A DNA stretch of 7,596 nt from Candidatus Bipolaricaulota bacterium (GTDB lineage: Bacteria; Bipolaricaulota; Bipolaricaulia; M55B111), in assembly GCA_018334615.1 (NCBI GenBank), contig JAGXLP010000055.1, positions 1-7,596 of the forward strand, given 5' to 3'. The notes under the pieces are model-generated. The model saw nothing but the letters and a program-made list of their open reading frames with translations, was not told where the DNA came from and made no database searches. Position numbers and translations under genes: made by a program. Shown here piece by piece: positions 1 through 6,745 of the stretch. Each line of letters begins with the position of its first letter. The stretch's first letter is position 1.

Positions 1-40
1 ACTTGTTAAATTTTTTAGTAGATAATAACCTTGTTTTATC

Positions 41-1486
41 ATGTTAAACTTAGAACCCAGCAGAGTTTGGCGTTATTTTGAAGAAATAAGCGAAGTACCT
101 CGCTGTTCAGGTAAAGAAGAGAAAGTAATGGAATATATACTTGAGGTGGCTGAAGACAACGACCTAAGATCGAAGGTTGATGAAGCTGGAAACGTTCTAC
201 TGTCCGGATCCGAACAAGGCGAAACTCCCTTGACCGTCCTGCAGGCTCATATGGATATGGTCTGTGAAAAAAATTCCGACGTGGATCATGATTTTGATAT
301 CGACCCCATAAAGCTGACCAGGGAAGACGGATGGATAACCGCTCGGGGCACGACCCTCGGTGCGGATAACGGGATTGGAGTGGCGATCGCTCTGGCTGTA
401 ATTACGGGAGACCATGATCTTGGCCCGCTGGACTGCCTGTTTACAGTTGACGAAGAGAGAGGGCTAAACGGGGCGGCGGAATTGGATCCCACGTTCGTTC
501 GAGGGAACAGGTTGATAAATCTGGATAGCGAAGAGTTTGGTTCGTTCACCACCGGTTGTGCCGGGGGTGGAAAGACCAGGATTTCCCTTCCGGTCAATTT
601 TATCGAGAGAGATTCCGGGGACCTATTGAAACTATCTATTTCGGGGCTTGCCGGGGGTCATTCCGGGGCGGACATTCACAGGGGCCGTGCCAATGCGAAT
701 AAATTACTGGCCCGTCTTCTGGATGAACAGGCGAAGGGGTTTGACTTTTCGCTGGTAGATATCCGAGGAGGCGATAAACACAATTCCATTCCCCGGGAAG
801 CGATTACCGTACTCGAATTTGATGGGAACCATTCTGGTTTCAGGGAGTCCCTTCGAGAGCGTTTTTCCGTTTTCATTGAGGAATACAGAGATATTGAACC
901 GGATATGGAACTGGGGATTGAGGAGCCGGGGCAAGGGGAATACGAGCGAAAGATAGCCGAAGAATCCAGCCACGGAATCCTGAACTTAATCCGTGCCTTA
1001 CCAAATGGGGTAATGGCTTATGATAGAAGGCTAGAATCCACAGTTGAGACGTCAACCAACCTGGCATCGGTAAAAATACAAAGCGGTCAGGCTAAGATTC
1101 TGATGAGCTCCAGGAGTAGTCGAGACACCAAGCTGGCTAGCCTCCGGAGGAGGATCGAACTAATTGCCAGATCGTTTGGGGCGGAGGTTGAGCAACTTGA
1201 AGCTTACCCCGCCTGGCAGCCGGATAGGGATTCTGAATTGTTGTCCTGTGCCGAAAACGTATTTGAAGATCTTTGTGAGAGATCTCCCGAAATCAAGACC
1301 ATTCACGGGGGGCTGGAAACTGGAATAATTGGAGAAAAGGTGAAGGGTATTGATATGATTGCCATGGGCCCGGATATCGAGTTTCCACACTCACCTGATG
1401 AACGGATAAAAATCGAGTCAGTTCAAAAATTTTGGGATTTTTTGCTGGAGCTCTTGGCTGCTTTGACTGTTAGAATGGAGAAATAA
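41..1486 (+). CDS. pepD: Xaa-His dipeptidase (aminoacyl-histidine dipeptidase), M20 metallopeptidase
   Basis: Cytosolic di-zinc peptidase that hydrolyses dipeptides, classically Xaa-His such as carnosine, and so recycles peptides to amino acids. The 481 residues match the usual PepD length (about 485 in E. coli). Visible M20 signatures: H70-x-D72 in LQAHMDMV; the bridging metal ligand D109 in GADNGIG; the catalytic and ligand glutamates in VDEERG (E138, E139); D162 in NLDSEE; GGHSG at 205-209, where the small dimerisation ('lid') domain is inserted; and the C-terminal histidine H450 in EFPHSPDE. All expected zinc ligands are present, so it should be active. The start is supported because the first residues align with the family N-terminus. 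No Shine-Dalgarno precedes the ATG; a GATAAT box at 21-26 could be a -10 element giving a very short leader. Family-level assignment is firm; the preferred substrate is inferred. Confidence 0.95.
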   Translation: MLNLEPSRVWRYFEEISEVPRCSGKEEKVMEYILEVAEDNDLRSKVDEAGNVLLSGSEQGETPLTVLQAHMDMVCEKNSDVDHDFDIDPIKLTREDGWITARGTTLGADNGIGVAIALAVITGDHDLGPLDCLFTVDEERGLNGAAELDPTFVRGNRLINLDSEEFGSFTTGCAGGGKTRISLPVNFIERDSGDLLKLSISGLAGGHSGADIHRGRANANKLLARLLDEQAKGFDFSLVDIRGGDKHNSIPREAITVLEFDGNHSGFRESLRERFSVFIEEYRDIEPDMELGIEEPGQGEYERKIAEESSHGILNLIRALPNGVMAYDRRLESTVETSTNLASVKIQSGQAKILMSSRSSRDTKLASLRRRIELIARSFGAEVEQLEAYPAWQPDRDSELLSCAENVFEDLCERSPEIKTIHGGLETGIIGEKVKGIDMIAMGPDIEFPHSPDERIKIESVQKFWDFLLELLAALTVRMEK

Positions 1487-1536
1487 GGCTATTTAGATAT
1501 TCCCCCCAATCCAACCTTCGGGGATCTTTTATAGCC
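1487..1536 (+). terminator. Imperfect hairpin after pepD, possible terminator
   Basis: It begins directly after the pepD stop. GGCTAT (1487-1492) pairs with ATAGCC (1531-1536), AGAT (1495-1498) with ATCT (1524-1527), and CCCC (in 1502-1507) with GGGG (1520-1523). The stem is interrupted by internal loops, and only four T residues (1527-1530) follow the GC part, inside the outer stem. It could end pepD transcription or fold as a leader element; it is not a textbook terminator. Confidence 0.35.
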
Positions 1537-1554
1537 AGAATATCACTTGTTCAC

Positions 1555-1583
1555 TTGATTTAATTCCATGGTTAAATTACCAT
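1555..1583 (+). promoter_or_regulatory. Candidate rpsT promoter
   Basis: TTGATT (1555-1560) and TACCAT (1578-1583) are separated by 17 bases, each matching 4 of 6 positions of the sigma-70/sigma-A consensus. Transcription would begin near 1590, leaving a leader of about 35 bases before rpsT. The 16-base segment 1568-1583, with ATGGT and ACCAT ends, overlaps the -10 box and could also be a protein-binding or RNA hairpin site. Both boxes are weak, so this is a suggestion only. Confidence 0.3.
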
Positions 1584-1612
1584 CTTCAACAGATTAATCC
1601 ACTTGGGAATAA

Positions 1613-1619
1613 GAGGTGA
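1613..1619 (+). promoter_or_regulatory. Ribosome binding site of rpsT (decides the start codon)
   Basis: GAGGTGA is a seven-base match to the anti-Shine-Dalgarno end of 16S rRNA. It overlaps the GTG at 1616-1618, so that GTG cannot be initiated using this site. The ATT at 1625-1627 lies 5 bases downstream, the usual spacing, and begins exactly where the conserved S20 N-terminus (M-P-V-I-K-S-A) should begin. Confidence 0.75.
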
Positions 1620-1624
1620 GACCA

Positions 1625-1888
1625 ATTCCTGTAATAAAATCGGCGAAAAAAAGGTTGAAACAGAATAGGAAACGAAGAGCTCGGAATAAGGAAAGAAAGA
1701 AAAAATTAAGAGAAGTCACGAAAAAAATAGATAAGTTGATCTCGGCAGGTAACAAGGAAGAAGCTGAAGATCTTCTCCCCGAGTTGGCTCGATTGGCAGA
1801 TAGGGCGGCCAGTAAAGGGCCGCTTCACGAGAATAAGGCGGCGAGAATTAAGTCCAAATTTTCCAAGAGAGTTGACTCTATGGACTAG
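1625..1888 (+). CDS. rpsT: 30S ribosomal protein S20, probable ATT start
   Basis: Small, highly basic helical protein that binds 16S rRNA early in 30S subunit assembly. The reading gives 87 residues starting (M)PVIKSAKKRLKQN, with the cluster NRKRRARNKERKKK near the N-terminus and the conserved C-terminal region around GPLHENKAARIKSKFSK, all typical of bacterial S20. A naive call would start at GTG 1616 and add three residues (MRP), but that GTG is inside the Shine-Dalgarno. The ATT at 1625 is correctly spaced and restores the family N-terminus. S20 is known to use a weak UUG start in E. coli and to repress its own translation, so a non-canonical start could serve the same control here. It lies where secD would be expected, 92 bases before secF. 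The family call is near certain; the ATT start is strong inference. Confidence 0.93.
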   Translation: MPVIKSAKKRLKQNRKRRARNKERKKKLREVTKKIDKLISAGNKEEAEDLLPELARLADRAASKGPLHENKAARIKSKFSKRVDSMD

Positions 1889-1928
1889 GACCGCTTTAGT
1901 TTTTTCAGTGGTCTTACGCATTAAGACC
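1889..1928 (+). promoter_or_regulatory. Two mutually exclusive hairpins between rpsT and secF
   Basis: Directly after the rpsT stop, GACCGCT (1889-1895) can pair with AGTGGTC (1907-1913) around a T-rich loop, and GGTCTT (1910-1915) can pair with AAGACC (1923-1928). The two stems share GGTC (1910-1913), so only one can form at a time. No U-run follows the second stem, so it is not a simple terminator. It may be an RNA-processing or stability element that separates S20 from secF expression. Confidence 0.35.
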
Positions 1929-1970
1929 TGATTTGTTACCCTTTAAAATCTAAGAGTTTACCTGCCACTT

Positions 1971-1976
1971 AGGAGG
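1971..1976 (+). promoter_or_regulatory. Strong ribosome binding site of secF
   Basis: AGGAGG four bases before the ATG at 1981. It is the best Shine-Dalgarno in the window and fixes the secF start; recJ probably depends on it through translational coupling. Confidence 0.85.
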
Positions 1977-1980
1977 AAAA

Positions 1981-2916
1981 ATGAACTTTGACTTTGATTT
2001 GCTGAGCAAGGCAAAGTATTGGTCTACCCTTTCGGTAATCGTGGTAATAATTGGTTGGGTGATACTGGCAGCTCCTCTCGGTTTTTCCGGTTTGAGAGAT
2101 TCTAGTTGGCCCTGGTTGAACCTGGGTATAGATTTTCAGGGAGGAGCAAAATTAACGATACCTTTTGAGGAGAATGTTTCCACTGCGGAGATCAGGGACT
2201 TACTTAGCGATTCCGATAAGTATCCCGGTTTATCTGGTAGTAAAATCCAAAGTGAAATGAATTCCAACAACATTACCATTTCCATTAACGAAGATATCGC
2301 CCAGGACACTAATCTTACCGAAAAACTGAAAAGTGACCTGAAGGACAGGGGTTTTGAGATCGAGGGTGGAGAGATAGGTTTTGAGGAAGTCGGCCAACAA
2401 ATTAGTCGAGAGTTCCAGAACAAAGCCCTGCAGGCAATTGGTTTGGCATTGCTTGTTATCTTGATCTACATAAGCTGGAGGTTCAGGCTTAGGTACGCCG
2501 TTGGCGCGGTTGTCGCCGTCATTCACGATGTAACAATTGCTCTGGCGATATTCGCCCTGTTCGGGATTGAAATAAACCTGCCGACGATTGGTGCATTTTT
2601 GACAATTGTCGGATACTCGTTAAACGATACTATCGTCTATTTTGACAGAATGCGGGAAAATTCCGAGAAAAAGGCCGCTCGGACGATGACGACCTTTGCC
2701 TTAATCAATAAGAGCATAAACCAGTCACTCTCTCGTACTTTGAGTACTTCGACGACCACCTTTATCCCGGTTATTGCGCTTGTCCTCTTTGGTGGACCGG
2801 TGTTGAAGGCCTTTTCTCTCGCTTTACTGATTGGAGTGATAGTTGGTACTTATTCTTCAATTTACGTTGCCTCTCCCGTGGTCTACCTCTGGGATAGGTA
2901 TCTTGCCAGTGAATGA
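1981..2916 (+). CDS. secF: Protein translocase subunit SecF
   Basis: Inner-membrane partner of SecD in the SecDF complex, which uses the proton-motive force to pull preproteins out of the SecYEG channel at the late stage of export. The 311 residues show the SecF plan: TM1 at about 14-35, the NLGIDFQGG signature (47-55), an extracytoplasmic P1 domain to about 145, then five further membrane segments. Conserved RND-type motifs are present: VIHDVT with D183 in TM3 and GYSLNDTIVYFDR (211-223) in TM4, followed by NQSLSRTLSTSTTT and the C-terminal TM5-TM6 pair. No truncation is seen. SecD is neither fused nor adjacent; rpsT occupies the upstream slot, so SecD must be encoded elsewhere or replaced. 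The stop overlaps the recJ start as ATGA. Confidence 0.95.
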   Translation: MNFDFDLLSKAKYWSTLSVIVVIIGWVILAAPLGFSGLRDSSWPWLNLGIDFQGGAKLTIPFEENVSTAEIRDLLSDSDKYPGLSGSKIQSEMNSNNITISINEDIAQDTNLTEKLKSDLKDRGFEIEGGEIGFEEVGQQISREFQNKALQAIGLALLVILIYISWRFRLRYAVGAVVAVIHDVTIALAIFALFGIEINLPTIGAFLTIVGYSLNDTIVYFDRMRENSEKKAARTMTTFALINKSINQSLSRTLSTSTTTFIPVIALVLFGGPVLKAFSLALLIGVIVGTYSSIYVASPVVYLWDRYLASE

Positions 2917-4667
2917 AATCTCTCCTTAGTGAAAATCGGGTCTGGTCCGAAAATCAGTTTGACGAGGAGCTGGTTGACCGGACTCGAAAAAAACTGAATT
3001 GCTCTAAAGTTTTTGCGAAGGTAGTATCCCGACGTTATGGAGAGAAAGTTGAAAATGCCTCCCTTAGCCTTGACTCCTCCCAGAGTTCACTCCGGGATAC
3101 TTTTCATTCACCGGAAGACCTGCAAGATTTAACCAGAGCCGTGGATAGGTTGGTTAAAGCTATTGAACAAGGAGAAAATGTATTTATCCACGGAGATTTT
3201 GACGTAGACGGTCTCAGTAGTTCGGTTTTGGTCTATAGGGGCCTTAAATGTCTCGAAGGTTTGCCGGGACCCGGGAAGCTGAAAGTCGATGTTGGAAGCA
3301 GGGACTACGGGCATGGTATAAACAGAAAGGTCTCAGCCAGATTAATAGATGAAGGATTTGATCTATTGATTACGACGGATTGTGGGATCAAAGGGATAGA
3401 TGAAATTGATCATTTGCAAAACTTTGGTGTCGATGTTATAGTCACCGATCATCACGAGCCTTCGGATTCTCTCCCCCCAGCTGTAGCCGTTGTAGACCCC
3501 AAAAGAGAAGATTCCAGTTACCCTAATCCGCATTTATCCGGCGCGGGTGTGGCTTATAAGGTAATGGATAACCTCCTGGAAAAGCTGGGGAAAGGGCACG
3601 AAACCAGGAAGGATCTTTTGCAATTAGCTGCTCTTGGAACGATTTCCGATTTGGTTCCCCTGATAACTGAAAGTAGCGACGAAAATCGCCGACTTGTGAA
3701 GGTCGGTATCGAATATATGAACGGGAACCCAATCACGGGAATTTCAGCCCTGCTGGGGAAAATAGGGGGAGAAAAAGGAAAGGTAAAACCGGAGATCGTG
3801 AGCTATCGTATCGCTCCCAAGTTGAACTCAGCCAACAGGGTCGGAGATCCTCAGGTTAGTTTCATGCTTTTGGCCACGGAGGATAGAAACAGGGCCGATC
3901 ATCTGGCTAAAACATTAATTGATTACGATCGGGATAGGTCCAGGTTGCAGAATAGATTGATTAGGACAGCAACAGAAAAGTTGAAAGATAGAGATTTTGA
4001 CCCGGAAGCCGAAGGCCTTGTATTTGTTGTCGGGGAAGAATGGAATCCGGGAATAATAGGTCTCATTGCGTCTCGGCTTTCGGAGCGATTTAACCTCCCC
4101 GCAGTGGTGTTGAGTAAGGAACGAACGAAGTGTCGTGGTTCAGTAAGGGGAGTAGAAGGTTTGAGCATTGTTGAAGGTCTCAGTCGGTGTTCTAACCACC
4201 TGGTCAAGTTCGGAGGACACAAGATGGCCGGTGGGTTTACTGCCAGCAGTTCCGAGATAATTCCGTTGAAAAATTGTCTGAAGGAGTGGGCTTCTTCCAG
4301 GTTGGACAACTACGAGGAAGTTGAAAAGAATATCCTTGAGGCGAGACTGAACCCTGTGCAGGTCGATAAAGATCTTTACAGAGAAGTCGAAAATCTCTCG
4401 CCGTTCGGGAAGGGTAATCCCAGGCCGAAGTTCTGGATGGAAGGGCTGAATATGGTCGGGGCACGCAGGGTTGGCAACTCGAAAAAACACCTTAAAATGA
4501 AGCTAGCTAATAATGACGAGGTTCTGGATTGTATTGGTTTTGGGATGGGAGAAAGCTTGCCGCTATTGAAAGAACGGGGAAAGATTAACCCGGTTTTTAC
4601 TCTTGATTTAAACGATTGGGGGGGGAGCGAAAAAATCCAGTTAAAACTAGAGGATTTCGTTTCTTAG
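2913..4667 (+). CDS. recJ: Single-stranded-DNA-specific exonuclease RecJ
   Basis: A 5'-to-3' single-strand DNA exonuclease of the DHH family, acting in the cytosol in recombinational repair (RecF pathway), mismatch repair and base-excision repair. The 584 residues are a full-length RecJ. DHH-domain motifs: HGDFDVDG (93-100; D95, D97 and D99 bind metal), TTDCG (154-158), TDHHE (178-182) and HLSGAGVAYK (from 207). The DHHA1 domain carries PGIIGLIASRL and FGGHKMAGGF (433-442), and the C-terminal OB-like region has LSPFGKGNP (495-503). All catalytic motifs are intact. The ATG overlaps the secF stop by four bases (ATGA) and lacks a good Shine-Dalgarno, so translation is probably coupled to secF. 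secF-recJ adjacency is known from Clostridia-like genomes. The last 21 bases overlap the convergent gene on the other strand. Confidence 0.96.
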   Translation: MKSLLSENRVWSENQFDEELVDRTRKKLNCSKVFAKVVSRRYGEKVENASLSLDSSQSSLRDTFHSPEDLQDLTRAVDRLVKAIEQGENVFIHGDFDVDGLSSSVLVYRGLKCLEGLPGPGKLKVDVGSRDYGHGINRKVSARLIDEGFDLLITTDCGIKGIDEIDHLQNFGVDVIVTDHHEPSDSLPPAVAVVDPKREDSSYPNPHLSGAGVAYKVMDNLLEKLGKGHETRKDLLQLAALGTISDLVPLITESSDENRRLVKVGIEYMNGNPITGISALLGKIGGEKGKVKPEIVSYRIAPKLNSANRVGDPQVSFMLLATEDRNRADHLAKTLIDYDRDRSRLQNRLIRTATEKLKDRDFDPEAEGLVFVVGEEWNPGIIGLIASRLSERFNLPAVVLSKERTKCRGSVRGVEGLSIVEGLSRCSNHLVKFGGHKMAGGFTASSSEIIPLKNCLKEWASSRLDNYEEVEKNILEARLNPVQVDKDLYREVENLSPFGKGNPRPKFWMEGLNMVGARRVGNSKKHLKMKLANNDEVLDCIGFGMGESLPLLKERGKINPVFTLDLNDWGGSEKIQLKLEDFVS

Positions 4668-6371
4668 TATCAGTTTGATCTTTTCCCAAAGTACTTTACT
4701 CATAAAGTACGGGATCAATCTCGCTTTACCGAGTCGTCCTGGTTCCAGCCATATTCTGTATAGCCATTCCAACCCACGTTCTCTCATCCACCGTGGGGCT
4801 CTGGGAAGGTTGCCGGATATAACGTCGAAACTACCACCAACTCCCATAACGACGTTGGCTTCAATTTTATCTAAATTGTCCATAATCCACTCTTCCTGTT
4901 TGGGAACCCCCATACCTACAAATAATAAATCCGGATTCGACTCGTTGATTTCCGAGATTGCCTCCTCGGAATCTACGGGAATATACCCGTGATGAGTTCC
5001 CACTATATCTACCTTATCATAGGTGTTAGTGATCTCAATCCCTGCCTTTTCGGCTACCCCGGGTTTTGACCCAAGAAGGTAAATATCCAGTTGCTGATCC
5101 GTACTGAGGATCTCGTCGATCAGATCAATCCCTGCGACCCGATCTTTGAGAGGTAAATCGTGGACGGAGGAAGCCCAGATTAGACCAAAGCCGTCCGGGG
5201 TGACCACGTCCGCCCGGGCAAAGGAACTGGCCAAAAACTCGTTTTGTTCGGCCTGAATAACCGCCGTTACATCAGGAGTGGCAATGTAGTTGGTCTCTTC
5301 GGTCCTTGTAAGTTTGCTTAGTTTTTTCTTAACTGCCGTTAAATCGCCAAAGTTAAATTTCGTACCAAAGATGTTAACGGTTCCGGTTGCTTCGCCCGAG
5401 ATCGACGGGTTCCAGCTTTGAAGGTATCGCCCCACCTTGTTAACCCCGGTAAGTAATGATGGAAGTACCAGTATCCCGGAGCCCAGTATTGTCCCCTGGA
5501 TAATTCCGGGATTCCAGACGAACCACGCACTAGCCAAACCAAGAAAACTCAAGCTTACGTAGAGGAATACTATGCCAATTGGATATGAAATAGCATATTT
5601 TTTAATTAACTTATTGATTAAATTAGGACTGGTGGAAGTGACTGTAGTCGCTCTGGTAAAAGCTAGAGATCTCCTTGCGTTAGGGAGAATAAGTGGTGCA
5701 ATCGGGGCAAGAAGGACGAATGCCGTGAGCGATTTTACCACACCAATTAGGGCGAGACCGGCAAGTATAAAGCCCAGCTGGCTGGAGATGATTGAAGTTG
5801 CCCCCTCCTTTGGCGAAACGATCAGTAACGCGCTCAAACCGCCCACGAGCGCCGAACCCAGTTGTAAAGCGGTTCCCAGGTTCTGCTCGCCTTGCAGGGC
5901 GACGATTGTCAGAAAGGAAAAAGTAATTGCCAGAAGAGTGATGATAAATAATCGCCACTTCTTCCTTCCTAATTCGTAGTGGGTAAATTCAACCGATCTG
6001 GATATCAAGAAGAGCCAAATTACTGTTAGAGGGATGCTAAGCCAGGTGAAGTAAACATAACTTCCGCTTGGAGCCATCTGGATAAACTGAATTCTAAACC
6101 CGATAAGAGAAAAGAGTAAAGACGCGATCAGGAATCCCGAGAGCCTTACTGCTTTGCCACCTTTGCGGGGTAGGTTAACCGCTGTAAGTAGAACCAGACT
6201 GGCTGAAAGGCCAAGTACCGGGGGAGAAAAACCTCCAGTAATTCCGGCAGAAAGCGGTACAATCAACGGAAGGAAATAGACTAACCCCTCGAGCCTCGAA
6301 ACCTTCCTTGATAGCCCGAGCACTACGAGCGCAATACAGAGAGATATTGTTCCTGACGCCAAACCAATCAT
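4647..6371 (-). CDS. Fusion: degenerate MraY/WecA-like membrane domain + WecG/TagA/CpsF (GT26) glycosyltransferase
   Basis: Residues 331-574 form a complete GT26 transferase, the family that adds ManNAc or ManNAcA to polyprenyl-PP-GlcNAc for teichoic acid linkers, enterobacterial common antigen or exopolysaccharide. Visible: T365 in ATPD, catalytic-type D393 in TPDGFG, R411 in DRVAGID (T-D-R spacing 28 and 18, as I recall for TagA T37/D65/R83), GVPKQEEW, GVGGSFD and PRAPRW..RGLEW. Residues 1-325 are hydrophobic, about 10 membrane segments, and follow the PNPT (MraY/WecA) plan: FTWLSIPLTVIW (108-119) matches the stretch before the NxxN-DGLDGL motif, and LGFILA (199-204) matches the end of FMGDSGSLFLGF. 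However, the DD, DGLDGL, GDSG and HHRL motifs are all absent (H131 and S193 stand at aspartate positions). I infer a transferase tethered to a catalytically dead lipid-binding scaffold. Substrate unknown. Single-gene unit converging on recJ. Confidence 0.85.
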   Translation of the reverse strand: MIGLASGTISLCIALVVLGLSRKVSRLEGLVYFLPLIVPLSAGITGGFSPPVLGLSASLVLLTAVNLPRKGGKAVRLSGFLIASLLFSLIGFRIQFIQMAPSGSYVYFTWLSIPLTVIWLFLISRSVEFTHYELGRKKWRLFIITLLAITFSFLTIVALQGEQNLGTALQLGSALVGGLSALLIVSPKEGATSIISSQLGFILAGLALIGVVKSLTAFVLLAPIAPLILPNARRSLAFTRATTVTSTSPNLINKLIKKYAISYPIGIVFLYVSLSFLGLASAWFVWNPGIIQGTILGSGILVLPSLLTGVNKVGRYLQSWNPSISGEATGTVNIFGTKFNFGDLTAVKKKLSKLTRTEETNYIATPDVTAVIQAEQNEFLASSFARADVVTPDGFGLIWASSVHDLPLKDRVAGIDLIDEILSTDQQLDIYLLGSKPGVAEKAGIEITNTYDKVDIVGTHHGYIPVDSEEAISEINESNPDLLFVGMGVPKQEEWIMDNLDKIEANVVMGVGGSFDVISGNLPRAPRWMRERGLEWLYRIWLEPGRLGKARLIPYFMSKVLWEKIKLILRNEIL

Positions 6372-6379
6372 ATCATGGA

Positions 6380-6408
6380 AGTATAGTATTACGGGTACTT
6401 TGTGAAAA
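6380..6408 (-). promoter_or_regulatory. Candidate promoter of the GT26 fusion gene, possibly giving a leaderless mRNA
   Basis: On the minus strand, TTTTCA (6408-6403) and TATACT (6385-6380) are 17 bases apart, matching 4/6 and 5/6 of the sigma-70 consensus. The expected transcription start, about 6-8 bases after the -10 box, falls on or next to the ATG at 6371. There is no Shine-Dalgarno between them, so translation could be leaderless. Inference from sequence only. Confidence 0.4.
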
Positions 6409-6511
6409 GGAATTAATTCGGTTGACGTGCGGACAGATGTCTCTTCTCTAGGGCAAATTGAGCACTTTTTACAGAGTAATCACGGATCTTTACCAAAACT
6501 TGCCGAGAAAG

Positions 6512-6531
6512 CCCCGGAGCTCGCTCCGGGG
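6512..6531. repeat. GC-rich hairpin, IS200/IS605-end type
   Basis: Perfect 9-base arms CCCCGGAGC and GCTCCGGGG around TC (effectively an 8-bp stem with a 4-base loop), preceded by GAAAG and followed by GATGAATCGG. The flanking bases resemble those of IS200/IS605 right ends and TnpB guide-RNA termini. No T-run follows on either side at the right distance, so a simple intrinsic terminator is less likely. Confidence 0.6.
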
Positions 6532-6551
6532 ATGAATCGGCTGGTTTTTGT

Positions 6552-6673
6552 CCAGCACTCAAATGAGGAAAGCTACCTGGGCCAAGAAATCGTTAATTGT
6601 ACATATGCGCTGCGTAATCCTAGGACAAAGCTAAAGTAGTTGAGCCAAGTTGCACATCTCATTTGAGTGCTGG
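6552..6673. repeat. Inverted repeat, 16-bp perfect arms, 90-base interior
   Basis: CCAGCACTCAAATGAG (6552-6567) is the exact reverse complement of 6658-6673. The pairing can continue inward with AGCTAC (from 6571) to GTAGTT (from 6636) with one G-T pair, and outward with G-T wobbles. The 11-base core CCAGCACTCAA recurs in the second inverted pair at 6862-6931, so the arm itself is a repeated unit, present four times in 380 bases. Confidence 0.8.
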
Positions 6674-6676
6674 GTC

Positions 6677-6692
6677 TTCTTTTGTAAAAGAA
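6677..6692. repeat. Small AT-rich palindrome
   Basis: TTCTTTT and AAAAGAA flank a GT centre in a 16-base palindrome. It sits just outside the right arm of the 6552-6673 inverted repeat. It could form a short hairpin in RNA; role unknown. Confidence 0.5.
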
Positions 6693-6725
6693 CAAGGTCC
6701 GCCGTTAAAGCTGTTTTTCTACAAG

Positions 6726-6745
6726 CCCCGTCCCTTGGGGCGGGG
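6726..6745. repeat. GC-rich hairpin followed by TTCTTGAC, IS200/IS605 right-end type
   Basis: CCCCGTCCC pairs with GGGGCGGGG with one G-T wobble. The context AAG before the stem and TTCTTGAC after it is the pattern I associate with right ends of IS200/IS605 elements, whose terminal pentamer is cut by the HUH (Y1) transposase. This is the strongest single sign of a past insertion in the intergenic region. Confidence 0.6.

Noticed and set aside
5572..5979. 135-codon frame opposite the membrane domain of the GT26 fusion
   Set aside because: It is antisense to a clear gene, and its composition is that of a mirrored transmembrane coding region.
6565..6584. GAGGAAAG...GGGCC, resembling the 5' core of RNase P RNA
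   Set aside because: The matching 3' core and the other conserved RNase P blocks are absent downstream, and the segment belongs to the 6552-6673 inverted repeat.
6427..6639. 70-codon plus-strand frame across the first GC hairpin
   Set aside because: Its reading runs through the palindrome and the left arm of the 6552 inverted repeat, it has no ribosome binding site, and the product resembles no family; it is best explained as chance translation of repeat DNA.
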